From: Caulobacteraceae bacterium
GTDB lineage: Bacteria; Pseudomonadota; Alphaproteobacteria; Caulobacterales; Caulobacteraceae
Length of the DNA: 64,000 nucleotides
NCBI GenBank assembly: GCA_947476325.1
Contig: CANJPZ010000009.1
Coordinates: forward strand, 18,107-82,106
Reading direction: 5' to 3'
Position numbers and translations under genes: made by a program. The notes beneath the pieces were generated by a model. The model searched no databases. It saw only the letters and a program-made list of their open reading frames with translations, and was not told where the DNA came from. Shown here in pieces: positions 36,677 to 46,387 of the stretch (position 1 is its first letter; the number at the start of each line of letters is the position of its first letter).

Positions 36677-38173
36677 TTGACGACTGACAGCCCAACGCCA
36701 TTTCCCGTAGTGGAAGGGCGCGATCCCGACGATGACCGGCCGCGTCTCGAATGCGGCGTGTTCGGTGTCTTCGACACCCCCGAAGCCAGCGCGGTCACCG
36801 CCCTTGGCCTGCACGCCCTGCAGCATCGCGGCCAGGAAGCCTGCGGCATCGCCACCTTCGACGGCCAGCGCTTCTATACCGAGCGCCACTCCGGCCTGGT
36901 GGGCGACGCCTTCACGGGCCAGGATCTGGTCCAGCGCATGCCCGGCCGCTCGGCCATCGGCCACACCCGCTATTCCACCGCCGGCGGCAGCGTCCTGCGC
37001 AACATCCAGCCGATGTTCGCCGACCTCGAGATCGGCGGCGTGGCGATCGGCCACAACGGCAACCTGACCAATTTTCTCACCCTGCGCGAACAGCTGGTCC
37101 AGCAGGGCGCCATCTTCCAGTCGACGTCGGATTCCGAGGTCATCCTGCACCTCATCGCCCGCTCGAGGCGCGGCCGGTTCATGGACCGCTTCATCGACGC
37201 CCTGACCCAGATCGAGGGCGGCTACGCCCTCGTCGCCCTGACCAACAAGAAGCTGATCGGCGCCCGCGATCCGCTCGGCATCCGCCCCCTGGTCATCGGC
37301 GATCTGAACGGCAAGCCGGTGCTGGCCTCCGAGACCTGCGCGCTGGACATGATCGGCGCCCGCTTTGTCCGCGATGTCGAACACGGCGAAGTCGTGGTCT
37401 TCGACGCCGACGGGGTCGAGACCCTGCGCCCCTTCCCCACCGCCCGGGCCCGGCCGTGCGTCTTCGAGTACGTCTACTTCGCCCGCCCCGACAGCGTCGT
37501 GAACGGCCATTCGATCTACAATGTCCGCAAGCGCATGGGCCAACGCCTCGCCGAAGAGTGCGCCCCCATCGCCGACATTGTCGTGCCCGTGCCCGACTCC
37601 GGCATTCCTGCCGCACTGGGATTTTCGCAGGCCAGCGGCATGCCCTTCGAAGTGGGCATCATCCGCAACCACTACATCGGCCGCACCTTCATCCAGCCGA
37701 CCCAGAGCGTGCGCGAACTGGGTGTGCGCATGAAGCACAGCCCCAACCGCGCCGCCATCGAGGGCAAGCGCGTCGTGCTCATCGACGATTCCATCGTGCG
37801 CGGCACCACCAGCCGCAAGATCGTGCGCATGGTGCGTGAGGCTGGCGCCGCCGAGGTTCACCTGCGCTCGGCCTCGCCCCAGATCATGTGGCCCGATTTC
37901 TACGGCATCGACATGCCCGATCGCGAACACCTGCTGGCCGCCAGCAAGACCATGGCCGAAATGACCAAATTCCTCGAGGTCGACAGCCTGGGCTTCCTGT
38001 CGGTCGATGGCCTCTACTGGGCCATGGGCGAAGGCCCGCGCGACGCCCAGAACCCGACCTTCACCGACCACTATTTCACCGGCGACTACCCAACCCGCCT
38101 GCTCGATCGCGAAATCGCCGAAGGCCGCAACGACACCGTCGACCGCCAGCTGTCCCTGCTGGTCAGTGGGTAG
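36677..38173 (+). CDS. purF: Amidophosphoribosyltransferase
   Basis: First step of purine synthesis: PRPP plus glutamine gives phosphoribosylamine. The 498-residue protein begins at a TTG codon, 9 bases after GGAGAC. The N-terminal nucleophile is Cys26 in 'RLECGVFGVFD', so a 25-residue propeptide must be removed. The PRPP loop is 'VVLIDDSIVRGTTSRK'. The frame stays intact throughout. The stop overlaps the next gene by 8 bases. Confidence 0.96.
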   Translation: MTTDSPTPFPVVEGRDPDDDRPRLECGVFGVFDTPEASAVTALGLHALQHRGQEACGIATFDGQRFYTERHSGLVGDAFTGQDLVQRMPGRSAIGHTRYSTAGGSVLRNIQPMFADLEIGGVAIGHNGNLTNFLTLREQLVQQGAIFQSTSDSEVILHLIARSRRGRFMDRFIDALTQIEGGYALVALTNKKLIGARDPLGIRPLVIGDLNGKPVLASETCALDMIGARFVRDVEHGEVVVFDADGVETLRPFPTARARPCVFEYVYFARPDSVVNGHSIYNVRKRMGQRLAEECAPIADIVVPVPDSGIPAALGFSQASGMPFEVGIIRNHYIGRTFIQPTQSVRELGVRMKHSPNRAAIEGKRVVLIDDSIVRGTTSRKIVRMVREAGAAEVHLRSASPQIMWPDFYGIDMPDREHLLAASKTMAEMTKFLEVDSLGFLSVDGLYWAMGEGPRDAQNPTFTDHYFTGDYPTRLLDREIAEGRNDTVDRQLSLLVSG

Positions 38174-39137
38174 CCCGATATTCCGCCGCTTCCTTCCTGA
38201 TCCCTACATCATCGCCATCCTGGCGTCGGTGGCGCTGGCGATGCTGCTGCCGGTGCATGGATCGGCCGTCGCCCCGTTCAGCCTGGCGACCAAGCTGGCC
38301 GTCGCCCTGCTGTTCTTCCTCTATGGCGCGCGCCTGCCGCGCGAGGTGGTGATCGCCGGGCTGGTGCGCTGGCGCCTGCACCTGCTGACCCTGTCGATCA
38401 CCTTTGTCCTGTTCCCGCTGCTCAGCCTTGCCTGGCCGCTCCTACCGTCCTGGCTGCTGGCCCCGTCGCTGGTGGCGGGCGTGACCTATCTGTGCTGCCT
38501 GCCCTCGACCATCCAGTCCTCGGTCGCCCTGGTCGCCAGCGCCCGGGGCGATGTCGCCGCGGCGGTCTGTTCGGCCTCGGGATCCAACCTGCTGGGCGTG
38601 GTCCTAAGTCCCCTGCTGGTCGGCCTGCTGATGCATGCCCAGGGCGGCCACGTTTCGGTCGATGCGGTGCGCGGCATCGTCCTGCAGCTGCTGGCCCCCT
38701 TCGTGGTGGGTCAGATCGTCCACCCCTGGGTCGGCCCGGTGCTGGCCCGGGTCAAGGACCGGCTGGTCTACTATGACCGCCTGACCATCATGATGATCGT
38801 CTACGGGGCGTTCAGCGCCGCGGTGATCGGCGGCATCTGGCGCCAGGTCACGCCCGCCCACCTCCTGGCCCTGACCGGGCTCTGCGGCGCCCTGGTGGCC
38901 CTGATCATGACCATCTGCATCCGCTCGGCCCGGGCGGCTGGCTTTTCGACAGAAGACGAGATCGTCGTCGCCTTCTGCGGCACGCAAAAAGGCCTGGCGG
39001 CGGGCGTACCCATGGCCAGCCTGATCTTTGCCCCGGCCCAGGTCGGCCTGATCCTGCTGCCGATCCTGATCTACCACCCCCTGCAGCTGATGACCTGCGC
39101 GGTCATGGCCGGGCAGTATGCGCGGCGCAGCGCCTAG
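38166..39137 (+). CDS. Bile acid:sodium symporter-like transporter (SBF-like, YfeH type)
   Basis: A 323-residue membrane protein with about nine or ten hydrophobic segments. I place the start at GTG 38166, overlapping purF by 8 bases; the frame stays open further upstream only as a shadow of purF. 'LLFFLYGARLPREVV', 'TYLCCLPSTIQSSVALVASARGD' split by a membrane turn, and 'VAFCGTQKGLAAGVPMA' are the conserved blocks of SBF-like (DUF4137) proteins. The repeat 'P-S-T-x-Q-S-S' and 'C-G-T-Q-K-G' are the likely ion/substrate crossing points. The substrate is unknown. Confidence 0.85.
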   Translation: MGSPIFRRFLPDPYIIAILASVALAMLLPVHGSAVAPFSLATKLAVALLFFLYGARLPREVVIAGLVRWRLHLLTLSITFVLFPLLSLAWPLLPSWLLAPSLVAGVTYLCCLPSTIQSSVALVASARGDVAAAVCSASGSNLLGVVLSPLLVGLLMHAQGGHVSVDAVRGIVLQLLAPFVVGQIVHPWVGPVLARVKDRLVYYDRLTIMMIVYGAFSAAVIGGIWRQVTPAHLLALTGLCGALVALIMTICIRSARAAGFSTEDEIVVAFCGTQKGLAAGVPMASLIFAPAQVGLILLPILIYHPLQLMTCAVMAGQYARRSA

Positions 39138-39140
39138 CCC

Positions 39141-39521
39141 ATGCCGTCCCCCGACGCTGCGATCCGCGCCAGACGCAAGCTGACCAACCGCCTGATCGCC
39201 GCGCACGACGCGGCCCGCCTGCGCCCGCACCTGACAGGCGACGTCGTGCTGATCGCCGGCGACGGCGCGCTGATATCGGGCGCCGAGGCCGTGATCGCCG
39301 CCTTCGCCGCCCAGTTCGCCGAACCCGCCTTCATCACCTATGTGCGCACCACCGAAACGGTCGAGTTCGCCGCCGACGGGGCCCGCGCCGCCGAGACGGG
39401 CCGCTGGGTCGGAACCTGGACAGGCGGCGTGGAGATGAGCGGCGTCTACACGGCCGCCTGGCGCGAAAGCCGCGGCCAGTGGCTGCTGGAGCGGGAGCTG
39501 TACGTCACGCTGAAGGGGTGA
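39141..39521 (+). CDS. NTF2-fold protein (DUF4440/SnoaL-like)
   Basis: A 126-residue protein with the NTF2-like cone fold: N-terminal helix 'RRKLTNRLIAAHDAARL', then 'LIAGDGALISGAEAVIAAFA', and the strands 'FITYVRTTETVEFAADGARAAETGRW' broken by turns, ending 'GQWLLERELYVTL'. This is the usual DUF4440 arrangement. It lies 3 bases after the transporter gene, so probably in the same operon. No function is known for the family as a whole. Confidence 0.75.
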   Translation: MPSPDAAIRARRKLTNRLIAAHDAARLRPHLTGDVVLIAGDGALISGAEAVIAAFAAQFAEPAFITYVRTTETVEFAADGARAAETGRWVGTWTGGVEMSGVYTAAWRESRGQWLLERELYVTLKG

Positions 39522-39644
39522 CGGCGAATTCGCGCTCACGAATCAGCTTCGATGCGCTGCCCCTGTCGCCGTCCGAACACCCCGTGTCACAGACCGCCGC
39601 CCAAACCGTAGTACCCGCCCCGACTTTTCGCTAGAAGCCCTCGC

Positions 39645-40391
39645 ATGACCGCCCCCCTCCCTCTCGACGGCAAGATCGCCCTCGTCACCGGCGCCTCGCG
39701 CGGCATCGGCCGCGCCGCAGCCCTCGCCCTGGCCAAATCCGGCGCCCACATCGTCGCCATCGCCCGCACGCAAGGCGGCCTTGAAGAGCTCGACGACGAA
39801 ATCCGCGCAGCCACCGGCCAGAGCGCAACCATCGTCCCCCTCGACCTGGCCGAGGCCGACGGCATCGACCTGGTGGGCGGGGCCATCCACCAGCGGTTCG
39901 GGCGGCTGGATATCCTGGTTCACGCCGGCGCCATGCTGGGCGGCCTGACCCCTGTCTCCCACGTCGATCCGAAACAGTGGGACAAGATCGTCGCGGTCAA
40001 TTTCGACGCCGTCCACCGGCTGATCCGCTCGTTCGAGCCCCTGCTGAAGGCCGCGCCTGCCGGCCGGGCCATCTTCCTGACCACCGGTGTCGTCGCCCGC
40101 CCGCGCGCCTTCTGGGGACCCTACGCCGCCACCAAGGCCGGCATGGAGGCTCTGGTCCGCTGCTGGGCCGACGAGGTCGAACACACCGCCATCCGCGCGG
40201 CTATCGTCGATCCCGACCGCATGCGCACCAAAATGCGCGCCGAAGCCTTCCCGGGCGAGGATCCCCTCACCCTGCCCCACCCCGACGAGATCGGCCCCCT
40301 GATCGTCGAACTGGCGAGCGCCGAGCTTGGCCTGCCGAGCGAAAACGTCGTGTTCTCAACCTGGAAAGCAGCGCAACCCGCCACCGCCTGA
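39645..40391 (+). CDS. Short-chain dehydrogenase/reductase
   Basis: A 248-residue SDR. The cofactor loop is 'VTGASRGIGRA', and the catalytic Y-x3-K is 'YAATKAG'. Two usual residues differ: the 'NNAG' motif reads 'VHAGA', and the serine 13 residues before the tyrosine is a threonine (in 'IFLTTGVVARP'). Thr can sometimes stand in for Ser in this family. The substrate cannot be predicted. The gene is preceded by 123 bases without a gene and followed by a large inverted repeat. Confidence 0.85.
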   Translation: MTAPLPLDGKIALVTGASRGIGRAAALALAKSGAHIVAIARTQGGLEELDDEIRAATGQSATIVPLDLAEADGIDLVGGAIHQRFGRLDILVHAGAMLGGLTPVSHVDPKQWDKIVAVNFDAVHRLIRSFEPLLKAAPAGRAIFLTTGVVARPRAFWGPYAATKAGMEALVRCWADEVEHTAIRAAIVDPDRMRTKMRAEAFPGEDPLTLPHPDEIGPLIVELASAELGLPSENVVFSTWKAAQPATA

Positions 40392-40546
40392 GCGCCGCGT
40401 AGCGACAAGAAAGCAAGAAAACCACAAAGACACAAAGGGAAGACACGAAGGGCACGAAGGGCACGAAGCGGTTCGCAGCGTACCGATAGCTTTGTGTCTT
40501 TGTGCGACCTTCGTGCCTTTGTGGTTTTCTGACTTTCTTGCGGCGC
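40391..40546. repeat. Large imperfect inverted repeat with 'accacaaag' blocks
   Basis: The left half (from about 40392) reads gcgccgc, caagaaagc, aagaaaaccacaaagac, then two tandem 'gcacgaagg' copies; the right half (40490-40546) is its inverted image, with ctttgtgtctttgtg, ccttcgtgcctttgtggtt, gactttcttgcggcgc. The arms pair over roughly 50 bases with a few gaps. It has lower GC than its surroundings. It separates the SDR gene from the end of der on the other strand and belongs to a type of dispersed repeat seen between genes in several proteobacteria. Confidence 0.7.
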
Positions 40547-40577
40547 TCACCGCGCCCCAGATGCTACGGGAAACACC

Positions 40578-42170
40578 CTACCGCTTGCGCATAGGCGCCC
40601 GCGGCGCCGGCCTGCCCGAGCGCATCACCTTGGCGGCGGCGGCCTTTTTCAGGCCAACGCCCTTCGACGTCCCCTTCGGCCCGGGCTTCTTCTTGATTAC
40701 TGCGCGTTTGACCGCCACCCGCGACGGGCCATCCTTGGCCGCCGCCTGTTTGGCGATTGATTTGGCCAGGCCCGAGGCGCGCTTGGGCTTGTAGGCCGCG
40801 CCCGGCTTGGGTGGCGCATTGCCGCTCTTGGCCTCGCCCTCGGCATAGGGGTTCTTGCCTGACTTGATGGTGATCCGCAAAGGAACCCCCGGCAAATCAA
40901 AGCTTTCCCGCAAACTGTTCACCAGATATCTTCGGTACTGCTCCGGCATCTGATCGGCGCGCGACGAGAACAGCACAAAGGTCGGCGGCCGCGCCTTGGT
41001 CTGGGCCATGTACTTCGGCTTGATGCGCCTGCCCCCCACGGCCGGAGGCGGATGGCGCTCCATGGCCAGCTGCAGCCAGTCGTTCAGGTCGCGCGTCTTG
41101 ATCTTCGACGACCAGTCGCGGTGCACCTTCAGCACCGCCGGCATCAACCGCTCGACGCCCCGCCCCGTCTCGCCCGACAGCGCGATGACCGGCGCGCCGC
41201 GCACCTGGGGCAGCATGCGCTCGGCGTGCTCGATAAAGTCCTTCAGCGTCTTCTGCGGGTCCTCGACCAGGTCCCATTTGGCCAGCACAAACACCAGGCC
41301 CCGGCCTTCCCGCTCGATCAGGTCGGCGATCTGCAGATCCTGAGTCTCGAACGGGTGCGTCGCATCCATCACCAACACCACGATCTCGGCAAAGGTGATC
41401 GCCCGGATAGTGTCGTGGGTGGACAGCTTTTCCAGCTTTTCGTTGATCCGCGCCTTGCGCCGCAGGCCGGCGGTGTCCACCAGCCGGATGTTCCGCCCGT
41501 CCCAGGCCCAGTCGACCGGAATGGCGTCGCGGGTGATCCCGGCCTCCGGCCCGGTCAGTAGCCGGTCCTCGCCCACCAGACGGTTGATCAGGGTCGACTT
41601 GCCCGCGTTGGGCCGCCCGACGATGGCCAGCATGATCGGCTTGTCGCCGGCCTCGGGGTCTTCTTCATAAGCCACGTCCGCCTCGGCGGCGACCAGGGCG
41701 GCATAAAGCTCGGCCATGCCCTCGCCGTGTTCGGCCGAGATCTGGATCGGCTCGTCGAACCCCAGATTAAAGCCTTCCATGGCCCCTTCGGCGCCGGCCT
41801 TGCCCTCGGCCTTGTTGGCGGCCAGCAAAACCGGCTTGCCGCTCTTGCGCAGGATCTCGGCGAACACATGATCGTCCGGCGTCACGCCCTCGCGCGAGTC
41901 CATCAGGAACAGGCAGACCTGCGCCTCTGCGATGGCCAGTTCGGTCTGGGCCCGCATGCGCGCTTCCAGGCTCTCGTCCTTGACGTCCTCGAAGCCTGCG
42001 GTGTCGATCAGGATCAGGTCCAGGTCGCCCAGGCGGCCCGGCGCGAACCGGCGGTCACGGGTGACGCCCGGCTGGTCGTCGACCAGCGCCAGCTTCTTGC
42101 CCGCCAGGCGGTTGAAGAGCGTGGACTTGCCCACATTGGGGCGGCCGACGATGGCGATTTTCAGCGCCAT
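40578..42170 (-). CDS. der: Ribosome-assembly GTPase Der
   Basis: Der (EngA) has two GTPase domains in tandem and a KH-like domain, and works in 50S maturation. G1 motifs are '[12 protein letters not shown]' (about 8-19) and '[12 protein letters not shown]' (about 187-198); the DxxG motifs are 'DTAG' in each domain. The protein is 530 residues, longer than usual, because of a basic tail of about 75 residues (from '[11 protein letters not shown]') rich in Lys, Ala, Pro and Arg that is disordered by composition. Confidence 0.96.
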   Translation of the reverse strand: MALKIAIVGRPNVGKSTLFNRLAGKKLALVDDQPGVTRDRRFAPGRLGDLDLILIDTAGFEDVKDESLEARMRAQTELAIAEAQVCLFLMDSREGVTPDDHVFAEILRKSGKPVLLAANKAEGKAGAEGAMEGFNLGFDEPIQISAEHGEGMAELYAALVAAEADVAYEEDPEAGDKPIMLAIVGRPNAGKSTLINRLVGEDRLLTGPEAGITRDAIPVDWAWDGRNIRLVDTAGLRRKARINEKLEKLSTHDTIRAITFAEIVVLVMDATHPFETQDLQIADLIEREGRGLVFVLAKWDLVEDPQKTLKDFIEHAERMLPQVRGAPVIALSGETGRGVERLMPAVLKVHRDWSSKIKTRDLNDWLQLAMERHPPPAVGGRRIKPKYMAQTKARPPTFVLFSSRADQMPEQYRRYLVNSLRESFDLPGVPLRITIKSGKNPYAEGEAKSGNAPPKPGAAYKPKRASGLAKSIAKQAAAKDGPSRVAVKRAVIKKKPGPKGTSKGVGLKKAAAAKVMRSGRPAPRAPMRKR

Positions 42171-42194
42171 GTGCCGGCGTCTCCCTTGATCAGG

Positions 42195-43631
42195 CTAGCG
42201 GATGGCGACCAGTTCGCCGTTATCCAGCATGACATAGACCATATTGCCCGCCGCCATCGGCGTAATCAGCGCCGGCGCGCCCAGCTTGATGGTCTTTTGC
42301 AGCTCGCCCGTCTTGGCGTCCAGAGCGACGGCGTAACCGGAGCTGGAGACGCTGATCAGGCGGCCCGAGGCCAGGATCACGCCAGTCCAGTAGGTCCGGG
42401 AATTCTGGTCATTGCCTAGGCCGAACAGGCCACTGCGCTTGGCGTTCGAGGACTGGCCGGCGTTGAGGTTGTGAATCCAGAAGATCTGGCCGGACTGACG
42501 CGAGATACAGATCACCTCGCCAGCCTTTGACACCACATAGACCACGTCCCCGGCGGCCCAGGGGGTCGTGCTGGTGACGATCGGCAGCTGCCAGCGCGCG
42601 GCGCCGGTGCGCAGATCGACCGCCGCGAAGGCGCCCGAGTGGCCGCCGGCGAACACGTCACCCTTGTAGACGATCGGCCGGCCCGCGATGTCGCGGATTT
42701 CCGACAGAGCCGTCGTGCGGCTGGTGTGGATCAGGTTGCCGGTCCACAGCTCGTTGCCGTTGGCCGATTGCAGGGCCGAAAGCTCGCCCGAGGCGAAGGC
42801 GGCGATGACCGTATCGCCCGAGATGGCCGGGCTGCTGGCCTGCAGCAGGCGGGCCGGCTCGACCAGCGCCTGATACTGCCATCCGGGCTGGCCGGTGGTG
42901 GCGCTGAAGGACTGCAGTTCGTTGTTGGTGTTGACAGCATAGACCCGGCCGTTGCCGACCGTCGGCGCGGCGTGGATCGGCGAGGAGACAGCTTGCCTCC
43001 AGACCGCGGCGCCGGTGCCGGCGTCCAGGGCGGCGACGAAGCGGTAGCCTGAGGTCACGTAAAGACGGCCGCCGTCATAGGCCAGGCCGCCGCCAAAGGT
43101 TTGATAATCCTCGTAAACGCCCTGCTTGATGAAGGGCAGTTTGACGTCCGGCAGATAGGCGCGGATGTCGCCGCTGGGGCCCATGTCGGCCGTCCAGATC
43201 GCGCCGCCGGTCAGGGCGTTGGTGGCGGTCACGCGGGCGCCAGCGTCCATCGTATAGACGCGGCCGCCCACGGCGACCGGCGGGGCTGTGACGAACTGGG
43301 TCTTGGACGAGCCCTTGCCGACCTTGCGCTTCCAGGCGACTTGGAAGGCGGGAGCTGCGGCAACGTGCTCGACCGACTGCTCGGGTGAGCCGCCCGGCAG
43401 GGGCCAGTTGTCGAGAGGGGCTGCCGGCGGCAGGTAGAAGCCGACGCCCTGCAGGGCGGGCGCGACGCTCAATTGCTCGTCAACGGCCACCAGAGGGATG
43501 CGGACGCTGCCAACGGGCTCGGAATCAGCAGACTCCCGCGGCTTGGTGATGTTCAGGCGCGACAGCGTCGAGCAGCCCGTCAGAGCGATGATGGCGACCG
43601 CAGCGATGCAGAGCCTCTTGTAACCCATCAT
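42195..43631 (-). CDS. PQQ-type beta-propeller lipoprotein, BamB-like
   Basis: A 478-residue exported protein whose signal peptide ends in the lipobox L-T-G-C (Cys20), so it is probably a lipoprotein. The rest is a beta-propeller with repeated 'A.dA.TG...W' blades such as 'VAALDAGTGAAVWRQAVSSP', 'SFSATTGQPGWQY' and 'VALDAKTGELQKTI'. This is the BamB pattern, an accessory of the outer-membrane protein assembly machine. It starts inside the stop of the TPR gene (ATGA) and ends 24 bases before der. The order TPR (YfgM-like)-BamB-der is the same as in E. coli. Confidence 0.88.
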   Translation of the reverse strand: MMGYKRLCIAAVAIIALTGCSTLSRLNITKPRESADSEPVGSVRIPLVAVDEQLSVAPALQGVGFYLPPAAPLDNWPLPGGSPEQSVEHVAAAPAFQVAWKRKVGKGSSKTQFVTAPPVAVGGRVYTMDAGARVTATNALTGGAIWTADMGPSGDIRAYLPDVKLPFIKQGVYEDYQTFGGGLAYDGGRLYVTSGYRFVAALDAGTGAAVWRQAVSSPIHAAPTVGNGRVYAVNTNNELQSFSATTGQPGWQYQALVEPARLLQASSPAISGDTVIAAFASGELSALQSANGNELWTGNLIHTSRTTALSEIRDIAGRPIVYKGDVFAGGHSGAFAAVDLRTGAARWQLPIVTSTTPWAAGDVVYVVSKAGEVICISRQSGQIFWIHNLNAGQSSNAKRSGLFGLGNDQNSRTYWTGVILASGRLISVSSSGYAVALDAKTGELQKTIKLGAPALITPMAAGNMVYVMLDNGELVAIR

Positions 43632-44410
43632 TTAGGGGCGGCTCCCTGGCCTTGACTCATGAGTTGCTGCAGCATCTCGGGCGTCATCTGACCGCCCTGG
43701 GCGGGGGGCGGCAGGGCCTTGATGGCCTCAACCAGCTTGGGCAGTTCAGCCGCCGCGCCCGAATCGATCAGGGCGACGGCGCCTTGCGCCCGCTGGATCA
43801 GCGCCGGCGGCGCATCGACGGCGGTGGTCAGGCTGACGAAATCCGTGCGCGCTTCGGCCGTCTTGCCCCAGCGCAGTTTGGCCCAGGCCAGGTCTTCGCG
43901 GGCGGCGGTGCTGAACGGACGTTTGCTGTCTGTGAGCGGTTTCAAGCGTTTCTCGAGGTCTGCGTAGGGCGCGGTATCGAGCAGGGCCCGGGCGGATTTA
44001 AGGCGGGCCAGATCGGCGAATACGGCGCCTTCCGGAGTCTTGGGCGCGGCATCAGCCGACAGCACGAACAGGGCCGCGGCGTCAGCGTCGCGGTTTTGGC
44101 CCAGGCGGATAGCCGCCTGCTGGGTCAGGGCGAAGGACTTGTAGATCGGGGTGCCCTTCTGGGCGATCTCGGCAAAGGCGGCGAAGGCGGCTTCGTTGTC
44201 GCCCCGCTGCAGGGTGTCGAGAGCCTTCTGGTAGTCCGAAGCCGCCGCGCTGGTGCGCCCGTTCGACCACACGGTGTAACCAATACCGCCGCCACCGATA
44301 ACCAACACGCCCAGCACCAGGCCAATGGCCCAGGGCAGCATCTTCATGCCCAGACGTTTGTACTGCTCGGCGCGAAGTTGCTCTTCAACTTCTTCAAAAA
44401 GATCGACCAC
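43628..44410 (-). CDS. YfgM-like membrane-anchored TPR protein
   Basis: A 260-residue protein with a short cytosolic N-terminus, one membrane segment (about 25-47, 'MLPWAIGLVLGVLVIGGGGIG') and a periplasmic helical part with TPR-like repeats ('SDYQKALDTLQRGDNEAAFAAFA'). In E. coli YfgM works near the SecYEG translocon with periplasmic chaperones. The stop overlaps the bamB-like start by 4 bases. The last 60 residues are Pro/Gln-rich. Confidence 0.8.
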   Translation of the reverse strand: MVDLFEEVEEQLRAEQYKRLGMKMLPWAIGLVLGVLVIGGGGIGYTVWSNGRTSAAASDYQKALDTLQRGDNEAAFAAFAEIAQKGTPIYKSFALTQQAAIRLGQNRDADAAALFVLSADAAPKTPEGAVFADLARLKSARALLDTAPYADLEKRLKPLTDSKRPFSTAAREDLAWAKLRWGKTAEARTDFVSLTTAVDAPPALIQRAQGAVALIDSGAAAELPKLVEAIKALPPPAQGGQMTPEMLQQLMSQGQGAAPK

Positions 44411-44505
44411 GACAAGGCGCTCCGCGTAAACGGCTGATCCGGATTTGGATTTCGGCGGTACCTATAGCCTAGACTGCCGCGCCGCAAACGCCGGTTTGGA
44501 AATTT

Positions 44506-45333
44506 TCAGTGCTTTTTGTTGAAATAAGTTTCCGCATCGCCCGGAAAGCGTCGCTGGCGCACATCGTCAGCATAGGCGCTCGCCGCCCTGGCGATTTCAC
44601 CCTTCAGATCCGCATAGCGGCGCACAAACTTGGGCGTCCAGTCGAACAGGCCCAGCATGTCGTCGGTGACCAGGATCTGGCCGTCACAACCGGCCGAGGC
44701 GCCGATGCCGATGGTCGGGACGCTGACCGCCGACGTCACCTCGCGCGCCAAGGCCTCGGCGACGCCTTCAACCACGATGCAGAACGCGCCGGCCGCCTCG
44801 GTGGCCCTGGCTTCCTCGATGACACGGCCCCATTCGTCATTGGTCCGCCCCTTGGCCTTGAAGGCGCCGTCGACCAGCACCGCCTGGGGCCGCAGGCCGA
44901 CGTGACCCATCACCGGAATGCCGCGCTTGACCATATAGTCTATGGTGGCCGGCACGGTCGGGCCGCTCTCGACCTTCACCCCCTGGGCGCCGGTTTCCTT
45001 CATGATGCGGGCAGCGTTGGCGTAGGCCACTTCCGGCGCGCCCTCGTACGATCCGAACGGCATGTCGACCACGACCATGGCGTGACGCGACGCGCGCATC
45101 ACCGCCTGGCCATGCAGGATCATCATCTCGAGCGTGACCCCGACCGTGTTGGGCAGGCCGTGCACCACCATGCCCACGGAATCGCCGACCAGCAGCAGGT
45201 CGCAGACCGGATCGAGAATCGCCGCCACCGGCGCGGTATAGGCGGTCAGACAGACGATGGGCTCGCCACCCTTGCGGGCGGTGATGTCGGGCGCGGCGAC
45301 GCGCTTGATGGTCTCTTCGCGATGGGCGGACAT
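44506..45333 (-). CDS. panB: 3-methyl-2-oxobutanoate hydroxymethyltransferase
   Basis: PanB adds a hydroxymethyl group from methylene-tetrahydrofolate to ketoisovalerate in pantothenate synthesis. The 275-residue TIM-barrel protein has '[15 protein letters not shown]', '[14 protein letters not shown]' (metal site), '[10 protein letters not shown]' and '[11 protein letters not shown]', all typical. panC is not in the window. Confidence 0.96.
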   Translation of the reverse strand: MSAHREETIKRVAAPDITARKGGEPIVCLTAYTAPVAAILDPVCDLLLVGDSVGMVVHGLPNTVGVTLEMMILHGQAVMRASRHAMVVVDMPFGSYEGAPEVAYANAARIMKETGAQGVKVESGPTVPATIDYMVKRGIPVMGHVGLRPQAVLVDGAFKAKGRTNDEWGRVIEEARATEAAGAFCIVVEGVAEALAREVTSAVSVPTIGIGASAGCDGQILVTDDMLGLFDWTPKFVRRYADLKGEIARAASAYADDVRQRRFPGDAETYFNKKH

Positions 45334-45476
45334 GGCCCCTTCCTAACCGAGCCGGGAAATCCTTGCTAGGGCGCTGTGGGACGACCAGGTGGGTTGCACT
45401 CCCGCGGAAAAATCTGGCGAGACCTCCACATCGGCGATCATCGCACGGTTTCGAAGTCTTGGTCGCCACCCTGGCG

Positions 45477-46322
45477 CTATTCGGATGCAGCCGGATCGAC
45501 GGTCACCCGGCGCATGTGCCGGCGCTGGCCCGGATAATCGTTGAGCGCAAAATGCCAGACCGAGCGGTTGTCCCAGAAGGCGATCGATCCGGCCCGCCAG
45601 GCGAAGCGGCAGGTGAAGCCTTCGTACCGGCAGTGCTCAAACAGGAAATTGAGCAGCGGCCGCGACTCCCGCTTCGTCCAGCCGTCGATGCGCATCGTGA
45701 AGGCCGGATTGACATAGAGCGCCTTGCGGCCAGTTTCCGGGTGGGTCAGCACGACCGGGTGAATGAACTCGCCGAACGCCCCCTCGGCTTCAACCACCGC
45801 CATCGACTTGCGCTTCTGCGCCGAATGTCCCTGGGCCGAGTACTCGCGACCCGCCGAATGGACGGCGTTGAGGCCCTCGAGCGTCTGCTTGAGCCCAGGC
45901 GACAGGGCCTCGTAGGCCGCTGCCTGGCTGGCGAACAGGGTGTCTCCGCCGTACTGCGGCACTTCCAGCGCGTAAAGGATCGAGCCGATGGCCGGGCGGG
46001 CCAGAAAACTCATGTCGGAATGCCAGCCGCCCCCAAAGTTGGATTGGTCTTCCGGCTCCTTGATGATTTCCATGACTTCGGGCTGCCCAGCCATGCCGGA
46101 CACGTAGGGGTGGATATTCAGCGGCCCGAAGCGCGCGCCGAACGCGACCTGCTGACCGGGGGTCAGGGTCTGGTCTCGAAAGAAGATGACCTGGTGCTCG
46201 ACAAAGGCCTGCCTGATGGCGGCGATGGTCTCGCCGGAAAGAGTGCGCGACAGGTCCACGCCCGAGATTTCGGCGCCCAGGGCGCCGGCGACGCGGCGAA
46301 CGGTGGGGGTTTGATCTGTCAT
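45477..46322 (-). CDS. TauD/TfdA-family Fe(II)/2-oxoglutarate dioxygenase
   Basis: A 281-residue dioxygenase. The iron ligands H-x-D lie in 'GGGWHSDMSF' (H101, D103); the distal histidine is in 'DNRSVWHFALNDY', and the 2-oxoglutarate arginine in 'GQRRHMRRVTVD'. The N-terminus 'LGAEISGVDLSRTLS' is standard for TauD. I start at the ATG at 46322; the frame runs upstream but without family match. No sulfonate transporter or other taurine gene is nearby, so the substrate is open. Confidence 0.88.
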   Translation of the reverse strand: MTDQTPTVRRVAGALGAEISGVDLSRTLSGETIAAIRQAFVEHQVIFFRDQTLTPGQQVAFGARFGPLNIHPYVSGMAGQPEVMEIIKEPEDQSNFGGGWHSDMSFLARPAIGSILYALEVPQYGGDTLFASQAAAYEALSPGLKQTLEGLNAVHSAGREYSAQGHSAQKRKSMAVVEAEGAFGEFIHPVVLTHPETGRKALYVNPAFTMRIDGWTKRESRPLLNFLFEHCRYEGFTCRFAWRAGSIAFWDNRSVWHFALNDYPGQRRHMRRVTVDPAASE

Positions 46323-46387
46323 GGCAGGCTCCTGTTCGCCGCCATATTCGCCTGACCGGGCCGAAAAGGCCAACTGGGAGATGCGCC

